This document shows positions 1 to 8,821 of a DNA stretch of 64,000 nt, one piece after another. The position numbers and the translations under genes were made by a program. Source of the stretch: Sinomonas atrocyanea (lineage in GTDB: Bacteria > Actinomycetota > Actinomycetes > Actinomycetales > Micrococcaceae); contig NZ_CP014518.1 of NCBI RefSeq assembly GCF_001577305.1, positions 4,278,001 to 4,342,000 of the forward strand. Reading direction: 5' to 3'. The notes beneath the pieces are model-generated. The model did not search any database. It was not told where the DNA came from and saw only the letters and a program-made list of their open reading frames with translations. Position 1 is the stretch's first letter. The number at the start of each line of letters is the position of its first letter.

Positions 1-1
1 G

Positions 2-925
2 AGGCTGGCCTCGACCCTGCGGCGGCTGAAATTCCCCCCGCGGCTGCTGGAGCGGGTCGCCGGTGTGACGCACCGCCGCTGGTGGGCCGCCGGGACGTCG
101 TTCGACGACGCCGCCCTCGAGGCAGGGGCCAAGGCGCTGGCGGAGGCCGGCGTCGAGGCCTCCGAGGTCGGGCTGCTGATCAACACCTCGGTGACCCGGC
201 GCAACCTCGAGCCCTCGGTCGCGGTGAAGATCCACCACGGGCTCGGCCTGCCGTCCTCGGCCATGAACTTCGATCTGGCCAACGCCTGCCTCGGGTTCGT
301 CAACGGCTTCATCCTCGCGGCCAACATGATCGACTCCGGCCAGATCAGGTACGCGGTCATCGTCAACGGGGAGGACGCCCAGGCCACCCAGGAGGCCACG
401 CTGGCGCGCCTGCAGCGGCCAGAGACGACCCGTGAGGACTTCAGCCGGGAGTTCGCCACCCTCACGCTCGGGTCCGGGGCCGCCGCGGCCGTCCTGGGTC
501 CCGCCGACGAGCACCCCGGGGCGCACCGCCTCATCGGCGGCGTCATGCGCGCCGGAACTGAGCACCACGAACTGTGCGTGGGAGGCGTCGACGGCATGTC
601 CACCGACACGAAGGGCCTGCTCGACGGCGGCCTCCGGCTCGTGGTGGACGCCTGGCACGAGGCCCAGCCGGAGTGGGACTGGGCGGCCATGGACCGTTAC
701 GTCACCCACCAGGTCAGCAACGCCTACACCCAGGCGATCATCAGCGCCATCGACCTGGACCCGGACAAGGTTCCCATCACCTTCCCGCACTGGGGCAATG
801 TGGGCCCTGCCTCCCTGCCGATGACCCTTGCCGCCGAGGCCCAGTCCCTGGCCGCCGGGGACCGGGTCCTGTGCATGGGGGTCGGGTCGGGGCTGAACAC
901 CGCCATGATGGAAATCGTCTGGTGA
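2..925 (+). CDS. oleA: OleA, 3-oxoacyl-ACP synthase III-like thiolase for olefin synthesis (5' partial)
   Basis: The frame is open from the window edge, so the start lies upstream and 307 residues are visible. OleA performs non-decarboxylative Claisen condensation of two acyl-CoAs to a 2-alkyl-3-ketoacid, the first step of long-chain olefin synthesis. The nucleophilic cysteine sits in NACLGFVNG (Cys codon at 287-289), and a PHWGNVGPAS segment carries the catalytic histidine expected of the thiolase fold; GVGSGLN closes the fold. Its stop overlaps the GTG start of oleBC, giving a tight oleA-oleBC-oleD operon. FabH and HMG-CoA synthase are homologous folds, but the operon partners decide for OleA. 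Confidence 0.93.
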   Translation, partial: RLASTLRRLKFPPRLLERVAGVTHRRWWAAGTSFDDAALEAGAKALAEAGVEASEVGLLINTSVTRRNLEPSVAVKIHHGLGLPSSAMNFDLANACLGFVNGFILAANMIDSGQIRYAVIVNGEDAQATQEATLARLQRPETTREDFSREFATLTLGSGAAAAVLGPADEHPGAHRLIGGVMRAGTEHHELCVGGVDGMSTDTKGLLDGGLRLVVDAWHEAQPEWDWAAMDRYVTHQVSNAYTQAIISAIDLDPDKVPITFPHWGNVGPASLPMTLAAEAQSLAAGDRVLCMGVGSGLNTAMMEIVW

Positions 926-3612
926 CTCCGCAGTGGCCCGGGGTCGACCCGGAATGGTCCCGGACCATCGCCGTCGGGTCCACCTCGGGCGCCGACCCGC
1001 ATGGCACCGTGCGCCGCTGGCACCTCCTCGACAACGGCGACCAGCTCGCCCGCCGCGGCCTGGCCCCCGCCGGCACCCTGCTGTGCGTCCACGGCAACCC
1101 GACCTGGTCCTACCTGTGGCGCACCCTGCTGGCCGCCGGATCCGATCCGGCCCACCCCTGGCGGGTGGTGGCGGTGGACCAGCTGGACATGGGCTACTCG
1201 GAGCGCACCGGCACCTTCCGGCGCCTCGCCGACCGGATCACTGACCTGGGCGACCTCACCGACGCCCTGGAGCTCGCCGGGCCGGTGGTCACCGTGGGCC
1301 ACGACTGGGGCGGGGCGGTCAGCCTGGGCTGGGCGCTCGCGCACCCGGAGCTCCTCGCCGGGGTGGTGCTGACGAACACCGCCGTCCACCAGCCGTCCGG
1401 CGCCGGAGTCCCCCCGGCGCTGCGGCTCGCGTTGCACCCCGCGGTGCACCGGTGGGGCACGACCACCTCGGACGCCTTCCTGCGCGTGACGCACGCCCTG
1501 GCGCGCCCGGCGCTGCCGGCCGAGGTCCGCAGAACCTACCTGGCGCCCTACCGTGGCGCCGGCCGGCGGGCCGGGGTGGGGAACTTCGTCGCGGACATCC
1601 CCCTCGACGCCTCCCATCCCAGCTTCGCGGCGCTCAACGGCGTGGCGGAGGGAGTGCGGGACCTGCAGGTTCCGGCCCTGATGCTCTGGGGCCCGAAGGA
1701 CCCGATCTTCTCCGACCGGTACCTCAAGGACCTCGTCGGCAGGCTTCCGCACGCAGACGTGCACCGCTTCGAGGGCGCCGGCCACCTTCTGGCCGAAGAC
1801 CGGGACATCGCCGCTCCGATCTTCCGGTGGCTCGCCGAGCGGGACGTCGCCCGCGGCGGCGAGCGGCCGGCGTCGGACGCCCCACCGGCCGCCCCGCACC
1901 GGGAGGGGGCGCCCGAGCAGGAGCCGGGAGGGTTCCGGCCGCTGTGGGCCGCGCTCGGCGAGCACGCGGCCGGCCCGGCAGGGGACGACCTCGCCGTGGC
2001 GGAGATGTCGCCTGAGGGCGCCGTCAGCCGCTCCCTCAGCTGGAAGCAGCTGGACCGCAGCATCGCCGAGCTCGCCGCCGGGCTGCGCGAGGCCGGGGTC
2101 CACGGCGGCAGCCGCGTGAGCCTCATGGTTCCGCCCGGGGCGGACCTCACGGTGGCCCTCTACGCGTGCCTGCGGCTGGGCGCCGTGGTGGTGGTGGCCG
2201 ACGCCGGGCTGGGCACCCGGGGCCTCAGCCGCGCCGTGAAGGGTGCGGCCCCCGACGTCCTCATCGGCATCGACAGGGCGCTGGCAGCTGCCACGGCGCT
2301 CGGCTGGCCGGGGCGGCGGATCAGTGTGCGCGACCTCCCGGCCGGGCGTCGCCGCGTCCTGGGCGTCGAGACGTCCCTCGCCGCTCTGGCCCGCCGCGGT
2401 GCGGCGCTGGGCGCGGATCCGGAGTGGCCTGCTCCGGACCCGGCGGCCCCCGCCGCGGTCCTCTTCACGTCCGGCTCCACCGGTCCCGCCAAGGGCGTGG
2501 TCTACACGCATCGGCAGCTGGCGGCGATGCGGGACACCGTGGCCCGGACCTTCGGAATCCATTCCGGCGCCCGGCTGGTGGCGGGCTTCGCCCCGTTCGC
2601 CCTGCTGGGGCCGGCGCTCGGAGCGGTGTCGGTGACGCCGGCCATGGACGTCACCGCCCCGCGCACGCTGACGGCGCGCGCGCTGGCGGACGCCGCGGCG
2701 GCCATCGACGCCACGGTGGTCTTCGCCTCGCCGGCTGCGCTGCGCAACGTCCTGGCCACCCGCGACGGCGTCGATGCCGCGGGGCGGCAGGCGCTGGAGC
2801 GGGTCGACATGCTGCTCTCGGCCGGGGCTCCCGTCCCGGAACCCCTCCTGGCGCAGGTTCAGCAGCTGCTGCCGCGGGCCTCACTGCACACCCCGTACGG
2901 GATGACGGAGGCGCTGCCGGTCACCGACATCAGCCTCGAGGGGATCCGGGCGGCCGACGCCGATGCTGCCGCCGGCACCGTGGCGGGCGCGGGCAACGGC
3001 GTCTGCGTGGGCCTGCCGGTCCACGGCGCCCGCGTCGCCGTCGTCCCGCTGGCGGCGGACGGCACCGCCCCCGGGTCCGATCCCGTGACGGCGGCCGGCG
3101 TGACCGGCGAGATCCTGGTCAGTGCCCCGCACGTCAAGGACGCCTACGACAGGCTCTGGCTCACCCAGCTGGAGAGCAGCAGCCTTCCCGGATGGCACCG
3201 CACCGGCGACGTGGGGCACTTCGACGCCGCCGGCCGGCTGTGGGTCGAGGGGCGCCTGGCCCACGTCGTGACCGCGCCGGAGGCCGTGGTGACGCCAGTC
3301 GGCGCCGAGCAGGCGATGGAGCGCCTGGACGGCGTGCGCCTCGCCGCCGTCGCCGGGGTCGGGCCGGCGGGCACCCAGGCCGTCGTCGCCGTCGTCGAGA
3401 CCGCGCCTCCCGCCCGCAGGGCCGGGCCCGCGGCACCCCAGCTCGCCGGACGCGTCCGCGCCGCGGCCCGCACGGCCGGCGTCCCGGTCTCCGCCGTGCT
3501 CGCGGTCCCTGCGCTGCCCGTGGACATCCGGCACAACGCCAAGATCGACAGGACCCGACTGTCCCGCTGGGCGGCGCGGGTGCTCGCCGGCGGCCGTCCG
3601 GGGACGCCATGA
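922..3612 (+). CDS. oleBC: OleBC fusion: beta-lactone decarboxylase plus beta-lactone synthetase
   Basis: The protein has 896 residues from a GTG that overlaps the oleA stop. Residues about 1-300 are an alpha/beta hydrolase like haloalkane dehalogenases (HGNPTWSYLWR oxyanion region, GHDWGG nucleophile elbow with Asp, WGPKDPIF, GAGH histidine), matching OleB, which decarboxylates the beta-lactone to a cis-olefin. Residues about 330-890 are an AMP-forming ligase fold (LFTSGSTGPAKGV P-loop, YGMTEALP, TGDVGHFD), matching OleC, which makes the beta-lactone from the beta-hydroxy acid. A linker rich in Pro, Ala and Glu joins them. Separate OleB and OleC proteins are usual in Gram-negatives; the fusion is known from actinobacteria such as Micrococcus. 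Confidence 0.93.
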   Translation: MTPQWPGVDPEWSRTIAVGSTSGADPHGTVRRWHLLDNGDQLARRGLAPAGTLLCVHGNPTWSYLWRTLLAAGSDPAHPWRVVAVDQLDMGYSERTGTFRRLADRITDLGDLTDALELAGPVVTVGHDWGGAVSLGWALAHPELLAGVVLTNTAVHQPSGAGVPPALRLALHPAVHRWGTTTSDAFLRVTHALARPALPAEVRRTYLAPYRGAGRRAGVGNFVADIPLDASHPSFAALNGVAEGVRDLQVPALMLWGPKDPIFSDRYLKDLVGRLPHADVHRFEGAGHLLAEDRDIAAPIFRWLAERDVARGGERPASDAPPAAPHREGAPEQEPGGFRPLWAALGEHAAGPAGDDLAVAEMSPEGAVSRSLSWKQLDRSIAELAAGLREAGVHGGSRVSLMVPPGADLTVALYACLRLGAVVVVADAGLGTRGLSRAVKGAAPDVLIGIDRALAAATALGWPGRRISVRDLPAGRRRVLGVETSLAALARRGAALGADPEWPAPDPAAPAAVLFTSGSTGPAKGVVYTHRQLAAMRDTVARTFGIHSGARLVAGFAPFALLGPALGAVSVTPAMDVTAPRTLTARALADAAAAIDATVVFASPAALRNVLATRDGVDAAGRQALERVDMLLSAGAPVPEPLLAQVQQLLPRASLHTPYGMTEALPVTDISLEGIRAADADAAAGTVAGAGNGVCVGLPVHGARVAVVPLAADGTAPGSDPVTAAGVTGEILVSAPHVKDAYDRLWLTQLESSSLPGWHRTGDVGHFDAAGRLWVEGRLAHVVTAPEAVVTPVGAEQAMERLDGVRLAAVAGVGPAGTQAVVAVVETAPPARRAGPAAPQLAGRVRAAARTAGVPVSAVLAVPALPVDIRHNAKIDRTRLSRWAARVLAGGRPGTP

Positions 3613-4604
3613 GGGTCCTCGTCACCGGTGCCAGCGGGCTGCTCGGGCGGGAGGTCGCCGGGCTCCTCGTCCGCCAGGGTCACGCCGTGACCACGTTCCA
3701 GCGCCGCCCGTCAGGAGTAGAGGGCGCGGCGGACGTCCTCGGATCCGTCACCGACGAGGACGCGGTCCGCGCCGCGGTCCAGGGGGCCGAAGGCATCATC
3801 CACCTCGCCGCCAAGGTCTCCTTCACGGGCCGCGCCGCGGAATTCTCCGAGGTGAACGTCGAGGGGACCCGGCGTCTGCTCCGCCTCGCCCGCGCGGCCG
3901 GGGTGCGGGAGGCGGTGTTCGTCTCCTCCCCATCGGTGGCCAACTCGGGCGCAGCCATCGCCGGGCTGGGCGCGGAGGCCGCCGACCCGGAGCACGCCCA
4001 CGGCGACTACTCCCGCACGAAGGCCGAAGCCGAGCTGCTCGCGCTGGCGGCGGACACGCCCGCGTTCCGGGTCGCGGCGGTGCGCCCGCACATCGTGTGG
4101 GGGCCCGGCGACACCCAGCTGGTGGAACGGGTGCTGGAGCGCGCGGGACGCGGGCGCCTGCCCCTGCTCGATGCGGGGGCGGCCCTGATCGACACGACCT
4201 ACGTGGACAACGCCGCCTCCGCCATCGTCGCCGCACTGCACCGCATGGACCACGTCCACGGCAGGGCCGTCGTCGTGAGCAACGGCGAACCCCGCCCGAT
4301 CGGCGAGCTGCTGGCGGGCATCTGTGCCGCGGGCGGCGTCCCGGCGCCGTCGTGGGCCGTGCCCGGCGCGGTGGCGCGGGGCGCGGGGGCCGTGGTGGAG
4401 AGGCTGTGGACCTGGGCCGGGCGCAAGGAGGAGCCTCCGATGACGCGGTTCCTCGCCGAGCAGCTCTCCACCGCCCACTGGTTCGACCAGCGCGAGACCC
4501 GCAGACTGCTCGACTGGACCCCCGCCGTCTCCCTCGACGAGGGCCTGGCGAGGCTGGCCGAGCATTACGGCGGGCGGCCCCCGGGCAGCGGTCCCCGCCG
4601 CTGA
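3609..4604 (+). CDS. oleD: OleD, NAD(P)-dependent 2-alkyl-3-ketoacid reductase
   Basis: The protein has 331 residues. Its ATG overlaps the oleBC stop (ATGA), which fixes the start. It is an extended SDR of the epimerase/3-beta-HSD type: the N-terminal Rossmann motif is TGASGLLG, and the catalytic part shows SSPSVAN and YSRTK (the YxxxK pair), followed by RPHIVWGPGD. OleD reduces the OleA product to the 2-alkyl-3-hydroxy acid used by OleC. It is the last gene of the operon and converges with the small gene at 4615, with only 10 bp between the stops. Confidence 0.93.
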   Translation: MRVLVTGASGLLGREVAGLLVRQGHAVTTFQRRPSGVEGAADVLGSVTDEDAVRAAVQGAEGIIHLAAKVSFTGRAAEFSEVNVEGTRRLLRLARAAGVREAVFVSSPSVANSGAAIAGLGAEAADPEHAHGDYSRTKAEAELLALAADTPAFRVAAVRPHIVWGPGDTQLVERVLERAGRGRLPLLDAGAALIDTTYVDNAASAIVAALHRMDHVHGRAVVVSNGEPRPIGELLAGICAAGGVPAPSWAVPGAVARGAGAVVERLWTWAGRKEEPPMTRFLAEQLSTAHWFDQRETRRLLDWTPAVSLDEGLARLAEHYGGRPPGSGPRR

Positions 4605-4614
4605 AACCGCCCGC

Positions 4615-4992
4615 TCAGAGGCGCGCCGCAACCTCCCTCGGGGTACCCAGCTGCCTTCGGCCGGAGGCCGCAACGGCCTCCAGCAGCCGGTGCTCGCCCG
4701 CCTCCCGGTACCGCTCCTCGAGCCCGGCCAGAGCGGGCTCGAGGAGCACACCGGCGTCCGGCGCCAGGCTGTGGAGCACGGCCCACACTGCGCCCACGGT
4801 CGCACAGACGGTCTGCCGTCCGCCGGGGGCCGAGACCACGAAACCGTCGGGCCTGGCCACGACCTTGACCCGACCCGTCAGAGACGGGCAGAGTTCGGCG
4901 ATCATCTGGGCAGCGATCAGGTTTCCCCTGGTCGTGCGGCCGTCAGGGAAGACCGGGTCCTCAGCCACCGAGCGCCCGCAGGCACCGCACAT
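4615..4992 (-). CDS. Small hypothetical protein with N-terminal Cys pairs
   Basis: The protein has 125 residues and I do not recognise a named family. The first residues, MCGACGRSV, hold a CxxC pair that could bind zinc, followed by a mixed alpha/beta segment with no membrane helix or signal peptide. The start is supported by GAGAGGAG seven bases upstream, which overlaps the stop of the preceding SDR gene. It is the last gene of the minus-strand unit that begins with the asparaginase gene at 9844, so it is probably co-transcribed. A role in that pathway is only guilt by association. Confidence 0.7.
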   Translation of the reverse strand: MCGACGRSVAEDPVFPDGRTTRGNLIAAQMIAELCPSLTGRVKVVARPDGFVVSAPGGRQTVCATVGAVWAVLHSLAPDAGVLLEPALAGLEERYREAGEHRLLEAVAASGRRQLGTPREVAARL

Positions 4993-5005
4993 TCCGGCTC
5001 CTCTC

Positions 5006-5725
5006 TCAGGGCATCACGTCGCCGGAGTTCGGCCCGAGGGTCTGGCCGACGAACAGGTTCCCTCCGGGATCGCTGGCCAGGAGAAGGGCGCTCGGGGCGA
5101 CCTCGGCTGGGGTGCCGAACCGCCCGAGGGGCAGCTCGGCCCGCTTCGCCCTCTTCCAGTCCTCCGAGATCCCCTCGACGAGCGGCGTCTCGATCGGGCC
5201 GGGCGCGATGCTGTTGACCAGGACATTGCCCGGCGCGGCCTCGAGCGCCAAGGCTTTGGTGAAGCCGATGACCCCCGCCTTCGCCGCGCTGTAGTGGGCC
5301 AGCCCCACCCCTCCCTTGATGCCCAGCTGCGAGGCCACGTTGATGATCCTGCCCCATCGCTGTGCCCGCATCGGCTGGAGGACCTCGCGGCAGCAGAGGA
5401 AGACGCCCGTGAGATCCACGCGGATCGTCTCATTCCACGTCGCGAGGTCCATCTCCTCCACGGGTGCCTCGGTGAGGAGGCCCGCGGAATTCACGAGGAC
5501 GTCCACCGTGCCGAACTGCTCGCGCACCGAGGAGAAGGCACTGCGCACGCTCGCCTCGTCTGAGACGTCGACCCGGATCACGTCCGCGCCATCGCTCCGG
5601 TCCAGGACCACTACGCGGTCCCCGTGGGCGCGGAAGGCCTCGGCAATGGCCCTGCCGATCCCGCTCGCGCCCCCGGTCACGACCACCGTCCGACCCGAGG
5701 CCCGGGAGGGGATGTCCGCGCTCAT
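5006..5725 (-). CDS. SDR family NAD(P)-dependent oxidoreductase
   Basis: The protein has 239 residues from an ATG overlapping the stop of the next SDR gene (ATGA). This start is preferred over a longer frame that runs into that gene. A classical short-chain dehydrogenase: TGGASGIGRA cofactor loop, catalytic Ser in NVASQLG, and HYSAAK for Tyr-xxx-Lys. It oxidises or reduces an unknown hydroxy/keto substrate in the cytoplasm. It follows a related SDR, and the pair with an MFS carrier suggests successive steps on an imported compound. The substrate cannot be read from the sequence. Confidence 0.88.
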   Translation of the reverse strand: MSADIPSRASGRTVVVTGGASGIGRAIAEAFRAHGDRVVVLDRSDGADVIRVDVSDEASVRSAFSSVREQFGTVDVLVNSAGLLTEAPVEEMDLATWNETIRVDLTGVFLCCREVLQPMRAQRWGRIINVASQLGIKGGVGLAHYSAAKAGVIGFTKALALEAAPGNVLVNSIAPGPIETPLVEGISEDWKRAKRAELPLGRFGTPAEVAPSALLLASDPGGNLFVGQTLGPNSGDVMP

Positions 5726-6486
5726 GCGCGCATCTTGACGGTCAGTCCACCGTCCACCACGAGAGCCTGGCCGGTGATGTAGGTGGCCGCAGACGAGGTG
5801 AGGAAGCCGATGACCTCGGCGACCTCCTCTGGGCGCCCCACGCGGCCCCAGGGGATATCGTCCCCGGCCCGGCGCAGGCCCTCGGGGCCCAGCGAATTGA
5901 CGGGGTCGAGGGATTGCGGCGTCTCGATGAGGCCAGGGATGACCGCATTGGCGCGGATCTGCCGCGGGCCGAGCTCGACCGCCACGCTCCGGACGAGCCC
6001 GAGGACGCCAGCCTTGGCCGCGGCGTAGTGCGCGTGTTCCTCCCACCCGTACACGCCGCCCGCGATGGAGGAGACGGCGACCATGGCCCCGCCGCCGGCC
6101 ATCCTGGACGCGCCTGCGCGGAGGGTGCGCAGGACCCCGGTGAGGTCCACGTCGAGCATGTCGTGCCAGCGCTCATCGGAGAGCTCGCCGAGCGGGGCGT
6201 TGCGGAGGATGCCCGCGTTCGCCACTGCGTAGTCGAGCCGGCCGTACTCGTCCAGGGCGCGTTCGGCGAAGGCCTCCACGGACTCGGTGGCACGCACGTC
6301 GACCTCGTGGATCACCGCTTCTCCCCCTGCGTCCTTGACCTGTCGGAGGGTCTCCTCGGGGTCGTGGGGGTCTCCGGGGAACGTGCCGATCACGGTGCGG
6401 ACACCGCGGGCCGCGTAGTGGACGGCGAGCGCCCGGCCGATCCCGCTGGCGGCGCCGGTGACGATTGCTGCCTTGGTCTCACTCAT
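5722..6486 (-). CDS. SDR family NAD(P)-dependent oxidoreductase
   Basis: The protein has 254 residues with the classical SDR layout: TGAASGIGRA near residue 10, the NAGILRNAP region near residue 90, SSIAGG with the catalytic Ser, and HYAAAK with Tyr and Lys. The C-terminal TGQALVVDGG is typical of 3-oxoacyl-reductase-like and glucose dehydrogenase-like members. It overlaps the MFS gene upstream by 8 bases and the second SDR downstream by 4, so all three are translationally coupled. It could be a FabG-like reductase by sequence, but the operon context favours a catabolic dehydrogenase. Confidence 0.9.
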   Translation of the reverse strand: MSETKAAIVTGAASGIGRALAVHYAARGVRTVIGTFPGDPHDPEETLRQVKDAGGEAVIHEVDVRATESVEAFAERALDEYGRLDYAVANAGILRNAPLGELSDERWHDMLDVDLTGVLRTLRAGASRMAGGGAMVAVSSIAGGVYGWEEHAHYAAAKAGVLGLVRSVAVELGPRQIRANAVIPGLIETPQSLDPVNSLGPEGLRRAGDDIPWGRVGRPEEVAEVIGFLTSSAATYITGQALVVDGGLTVKMRA

Positions 6487-7861
6487 GGGGGTGGTCCTCC
6501 AGCAGGGCCTCGACAGGCGGCTTGGCGGCGATCATGAGGATGCCGGAGAGCAGCGTGCCGAGCGCGCCCACCCAGAGTGCGGCGGTCCCCGTTCCGGCGC
6601 CGGCCGCGAGGGCCGTGAAGAGCGCGCCGCCGATGATCGTGCCGGGCTGGCTCATCGCACCGATGAAGGTGGTCCCGGTGGCACGGCAGCTGACGGGGTA
6701 GCACTCGGCCATGAAGTACTGGATGGCAGCGTACGGACCGACCAGGAAGAAGAGCCCGGCACCGTAGGTGACGATGATCAGGAACGGGCTCGAGGCGATC
6801 GGGCTGAGCATGACCGCAAAGGAGAGGCCCGAGATGATCCAGCCGATGATGATCGTCTTCTTCCGGCCGATCTTGTCACCGAGCCAGCCATGGAACACAT
6901 ACCCGAAGTAGGCGAGCAGGTTGATGACGATCAGCATCCAGAATGCGTCCGAGAGCTCGACTCCCTTGGCGTTCTTCAGCACCGAGCTGCCGAGGACGCT
7001 GAAGATCGCGATGCCGAAGAAGTTGATGATCCAGGCCAGGGAGAACACGATCGTGTTCCGGCGCAGATGGGGCTCCCAGATGCGCTTGAGCGGGGCAGCC
7101 GAGGAGTGCTCGACGCCGTAGGCTGCGGCGAGGGCGTGCGCCTGGTCGGACTGGCCGCCCTTCTCGAGTTCGGTGAGCTTGTGGTGCAGCTCGAACTGGG
7201 GGGTCTCCTTGAGCTTGCGCGCAATGAGCCACACGATGATCGCCGCGGGAACTGCTGCCATCACGTAGAGGCTCCGCCATCCCAGAGAGGGAAGGAACGC
7301 GAGCGCGAGGGCGCTGGCCAGGAGGAAGCCGAGGGGCCAGCCGCCCTGGATGAAGGAGTAGTGGAATCCGGGGCGCTTGCGCTTCTTCTCGTCCTCGGTG
7401 ACCTGGTAGACCTCATTCATGTAGGTCGCGTTGACGGCCTGCTCGGAGAAGCCGAGGCCCCCGAAGGAGCGGACCACGGTGAGCAGGACGCTGCTGACGG
7501 CGCCCAGCCCGGCGGGGAGCGCCGCGGTCAGGGTGGAGACGACGGCGGTGCCGCCGATCGTCGTCATCATGCCCTTGCGGCGGCCGAGACGGTCGATGAC
7601 GGGCCCGAGGCCGAACGCCACGATGGCCGTGCCCACGGCGATCCAGGTATTGATCGCGTACGCCTCGGACTCGCTCCAGCCGAAGGATTCCTGCATTGCC
7701 GGCAGGAGGGTGCCGAAGAGTCCGTAGTCGAAGACCGCCACGGTCCAGGCGAGCAGGGCCAGGATCGTGGCGATGCGGGTGGCGCCCATGGAGAAGGCCG
7801 GGAACCGTCGCTTCTCGTTCGCCGCAGGGGCAGTCAGGTCGAGGGTGGATCGGGTGCTCAC
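6479..7861 (-). CDS. MFS transporter, metabolite:H+ symporter type
   Basis: The protein has 460 residues from a GTG that overlaps the stop of the deacetylase gene (GTGA). A longer upstream reading frame is out-of-context antisense sequence and is rejected. About twelve membrane segments are visible, in two halves split by a charged cytoplasmic loop (about residues 230-280). The MFS loop 2-3 motif appears as GPVIDRLGRRKG, and a second copy as GDKIGRKKT. The N-terminal 30 residues are polar. It sits between hydrolase and dehydrogenase genes and most likely imports the substrate or an intermediate of the pathway. Confidence 0.9.
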   Translation of the reverse strand: MSTRSTLDLTAPAANEKRRFPAFSMGATRIATILALLAWTVAVFDYGLFGTLLPAMQESFGWSESEAYAINTWIAVGTAIVAFGLGPVIDRLGRRKGMMTTIGGTAVVSTLTAALPAGLGAVSSVLLTVVRSFGGLGFSEQAVNATYMNEVYQVTEDEKKRKRPGFHYSFIQGGWPLGFLLASALALAFLPSLGWRSLYVMAAVPAAIIVWLIARKLKETPQFELHHKLTELEKGGQSDQAHALAAAYGVEHSSAAPLKRIWEPHLRRNTIVFSLAWIINFFGIAIFSVLGSSVLKNAKGVELSDAFWMLIVINLLAYFGYVFHGWLGDKIGRKKTIIIGWIISGLSFAVMLSPIASSPFLIIVTYGAGLFFLVGPYAAIQYFMAECYPVSCRATGTTFIGAMSQPGTIIGGALFTALAAGAGTGTAALWVGALGTLLSGILMIAAKPPVEALLEDHPHE

Positions 7862-8748
7862 TTCGAGGTGTCCTTTCGCGGGCTGCGGGCGAGGAACGAG
7901 TCGGCGATCTGGTCGAACTGCATCCAGGTGACGCCCTCGTGGCTGTTGATGTGCTCGATCAGGCGTTCGAGCATGAGGAGGACCTGCGGGCGCCCCGAGA
8001 CGTCGGGGTGGACGGTCATGGTGAAGACGGCCTGGTCCATCTCGCGGTAGACCCAGTCGAACTGGTCGCGCCACATCTGCTCGATGTCGCGAGGGCTGAC
8101 GAAGCCGTGGGAGTTGGGCGATGCCTTGATGAACATCATCGGAGGAAGGTCATCGAGGTACCAGTTCGCCGGGATCTCCACGAGGTCGGTCTCCTCGCCC
8201 CGCATCAACGGCTCCATCCAGGTCTCGGCGGGCTGGGTGTAGTCGATCTTCTTCCAGCTGTCGCCGACGCGGACGTAATAGGGCTCGAAGTCGCGGTGCA
8301 TCAGCGAGTGGTCGTACTTGATCCCACGCTCGAGGAGGATCTCGTTGGTCACCGGGGAGAACTCCCACCACGGTGCGACGTAGCCCGTGGGGCGCCGGCC
8401 AGAAACCTTCTCGATGAGCTCGATCGAGCGGTCGAGGATCGCCGTCTCCTGCTCCCGGGTCATGGCGATCGGATTCTCGTGCGAGTAGCCGTGGACCCCG
8501 ATTTCGTGCCCGGCATCGACGATCATGCGGGTGAGGTCCGGGAACGTCTCGATCGAGTGGCCCGGGACGAACCAGGTCGAGGGCAGCGAGTACTTCTCGA
8601 AGAGGCGGAGCAGGCGCGGGCCTCCGACCTCACCGCTGAAGAGGCCGCGGGAGATGTCGCAGGGCGAGTCCTCGCCGCCGTAGGAGCCGAGCATTCCGGC
8701 GACAGCGTCGACGTCGACGCCGAAGGCAACTTGAATGTCCTTGGTCAC
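7858..8748 (-). CDS. Polysaccharide deacetylase-fold (NodB/PuuE type) hydrolase, possible cyclic imide hydrolase
   Basis: The protein has 296 residues from a GTG preceded by AGAAAGG at 7 bases. The NodB homology core is present: an FGVDVDA start, STWFVPGH, GHEIGVHGYSHENP (metal-binding HxxxH) and YVAPWWEFS. There is no signal peptide or membrane anchor, so a cell-wall deacetylase is unlikely. The soluble members of this family include PuuE allantoinase, Helicobacter PgdA-like proteins and bacterial cyclic imide hydrolases, all of which cleave cyclic C-N bonds. The neighbours (an asparaginase upstream and a carrier downstream) fit ring opening of a cyclic imide or similar compound. The exact substrate is inferred. 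Confidence 0.82.
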   Translation of the reverse strand: MTKDIQVAFGVDVDAVAGMLGSYGGEDSPCDISRGLFSGEVGGPRLLRLFEKYSLPSTWFVPGHSIETFPDLTRMIVDAGHEIGVHGYSHENPIAMTREQETAILDRSIELIEKVSGRRPTGYVAPWWEFSPVTNEILLERGIKYDHSLMHRDFEPYYVRVGDSWKKIDYTQPAETWMEPLMRGEETDLVEIPANWYLDDLPPMMFIKASPNSHGFVSPRDIEQMWRDQFDWVYREMDQAVFTMTVHPDVSGRPQVLLMLERLIEHINSHEGVTWMQFDQIADSFLARSPRKDTSK

Positions 8749-8821
8749 GGGTGAGCCTTTCTGAAGGGGGTGGAATCGAACGGGGTGGAACGGTGGCTGT
8801 CGGGAGTGCGTGGAGGTCGGG

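Noticed and set aside
724..2562. 612-codon minus-strand frame opposite oleBC
   Set aside because: Antisense shadow of a strongly supported fusion protein.
7858..8748. Cell-wall polysaccharide or peptidoglycan deacetylase
   Set aside because: It lacks a signal peptide or anchor, and the neighbours are amide hydrolase and carrier genes. The NodB fold alone does not decide the substrate.
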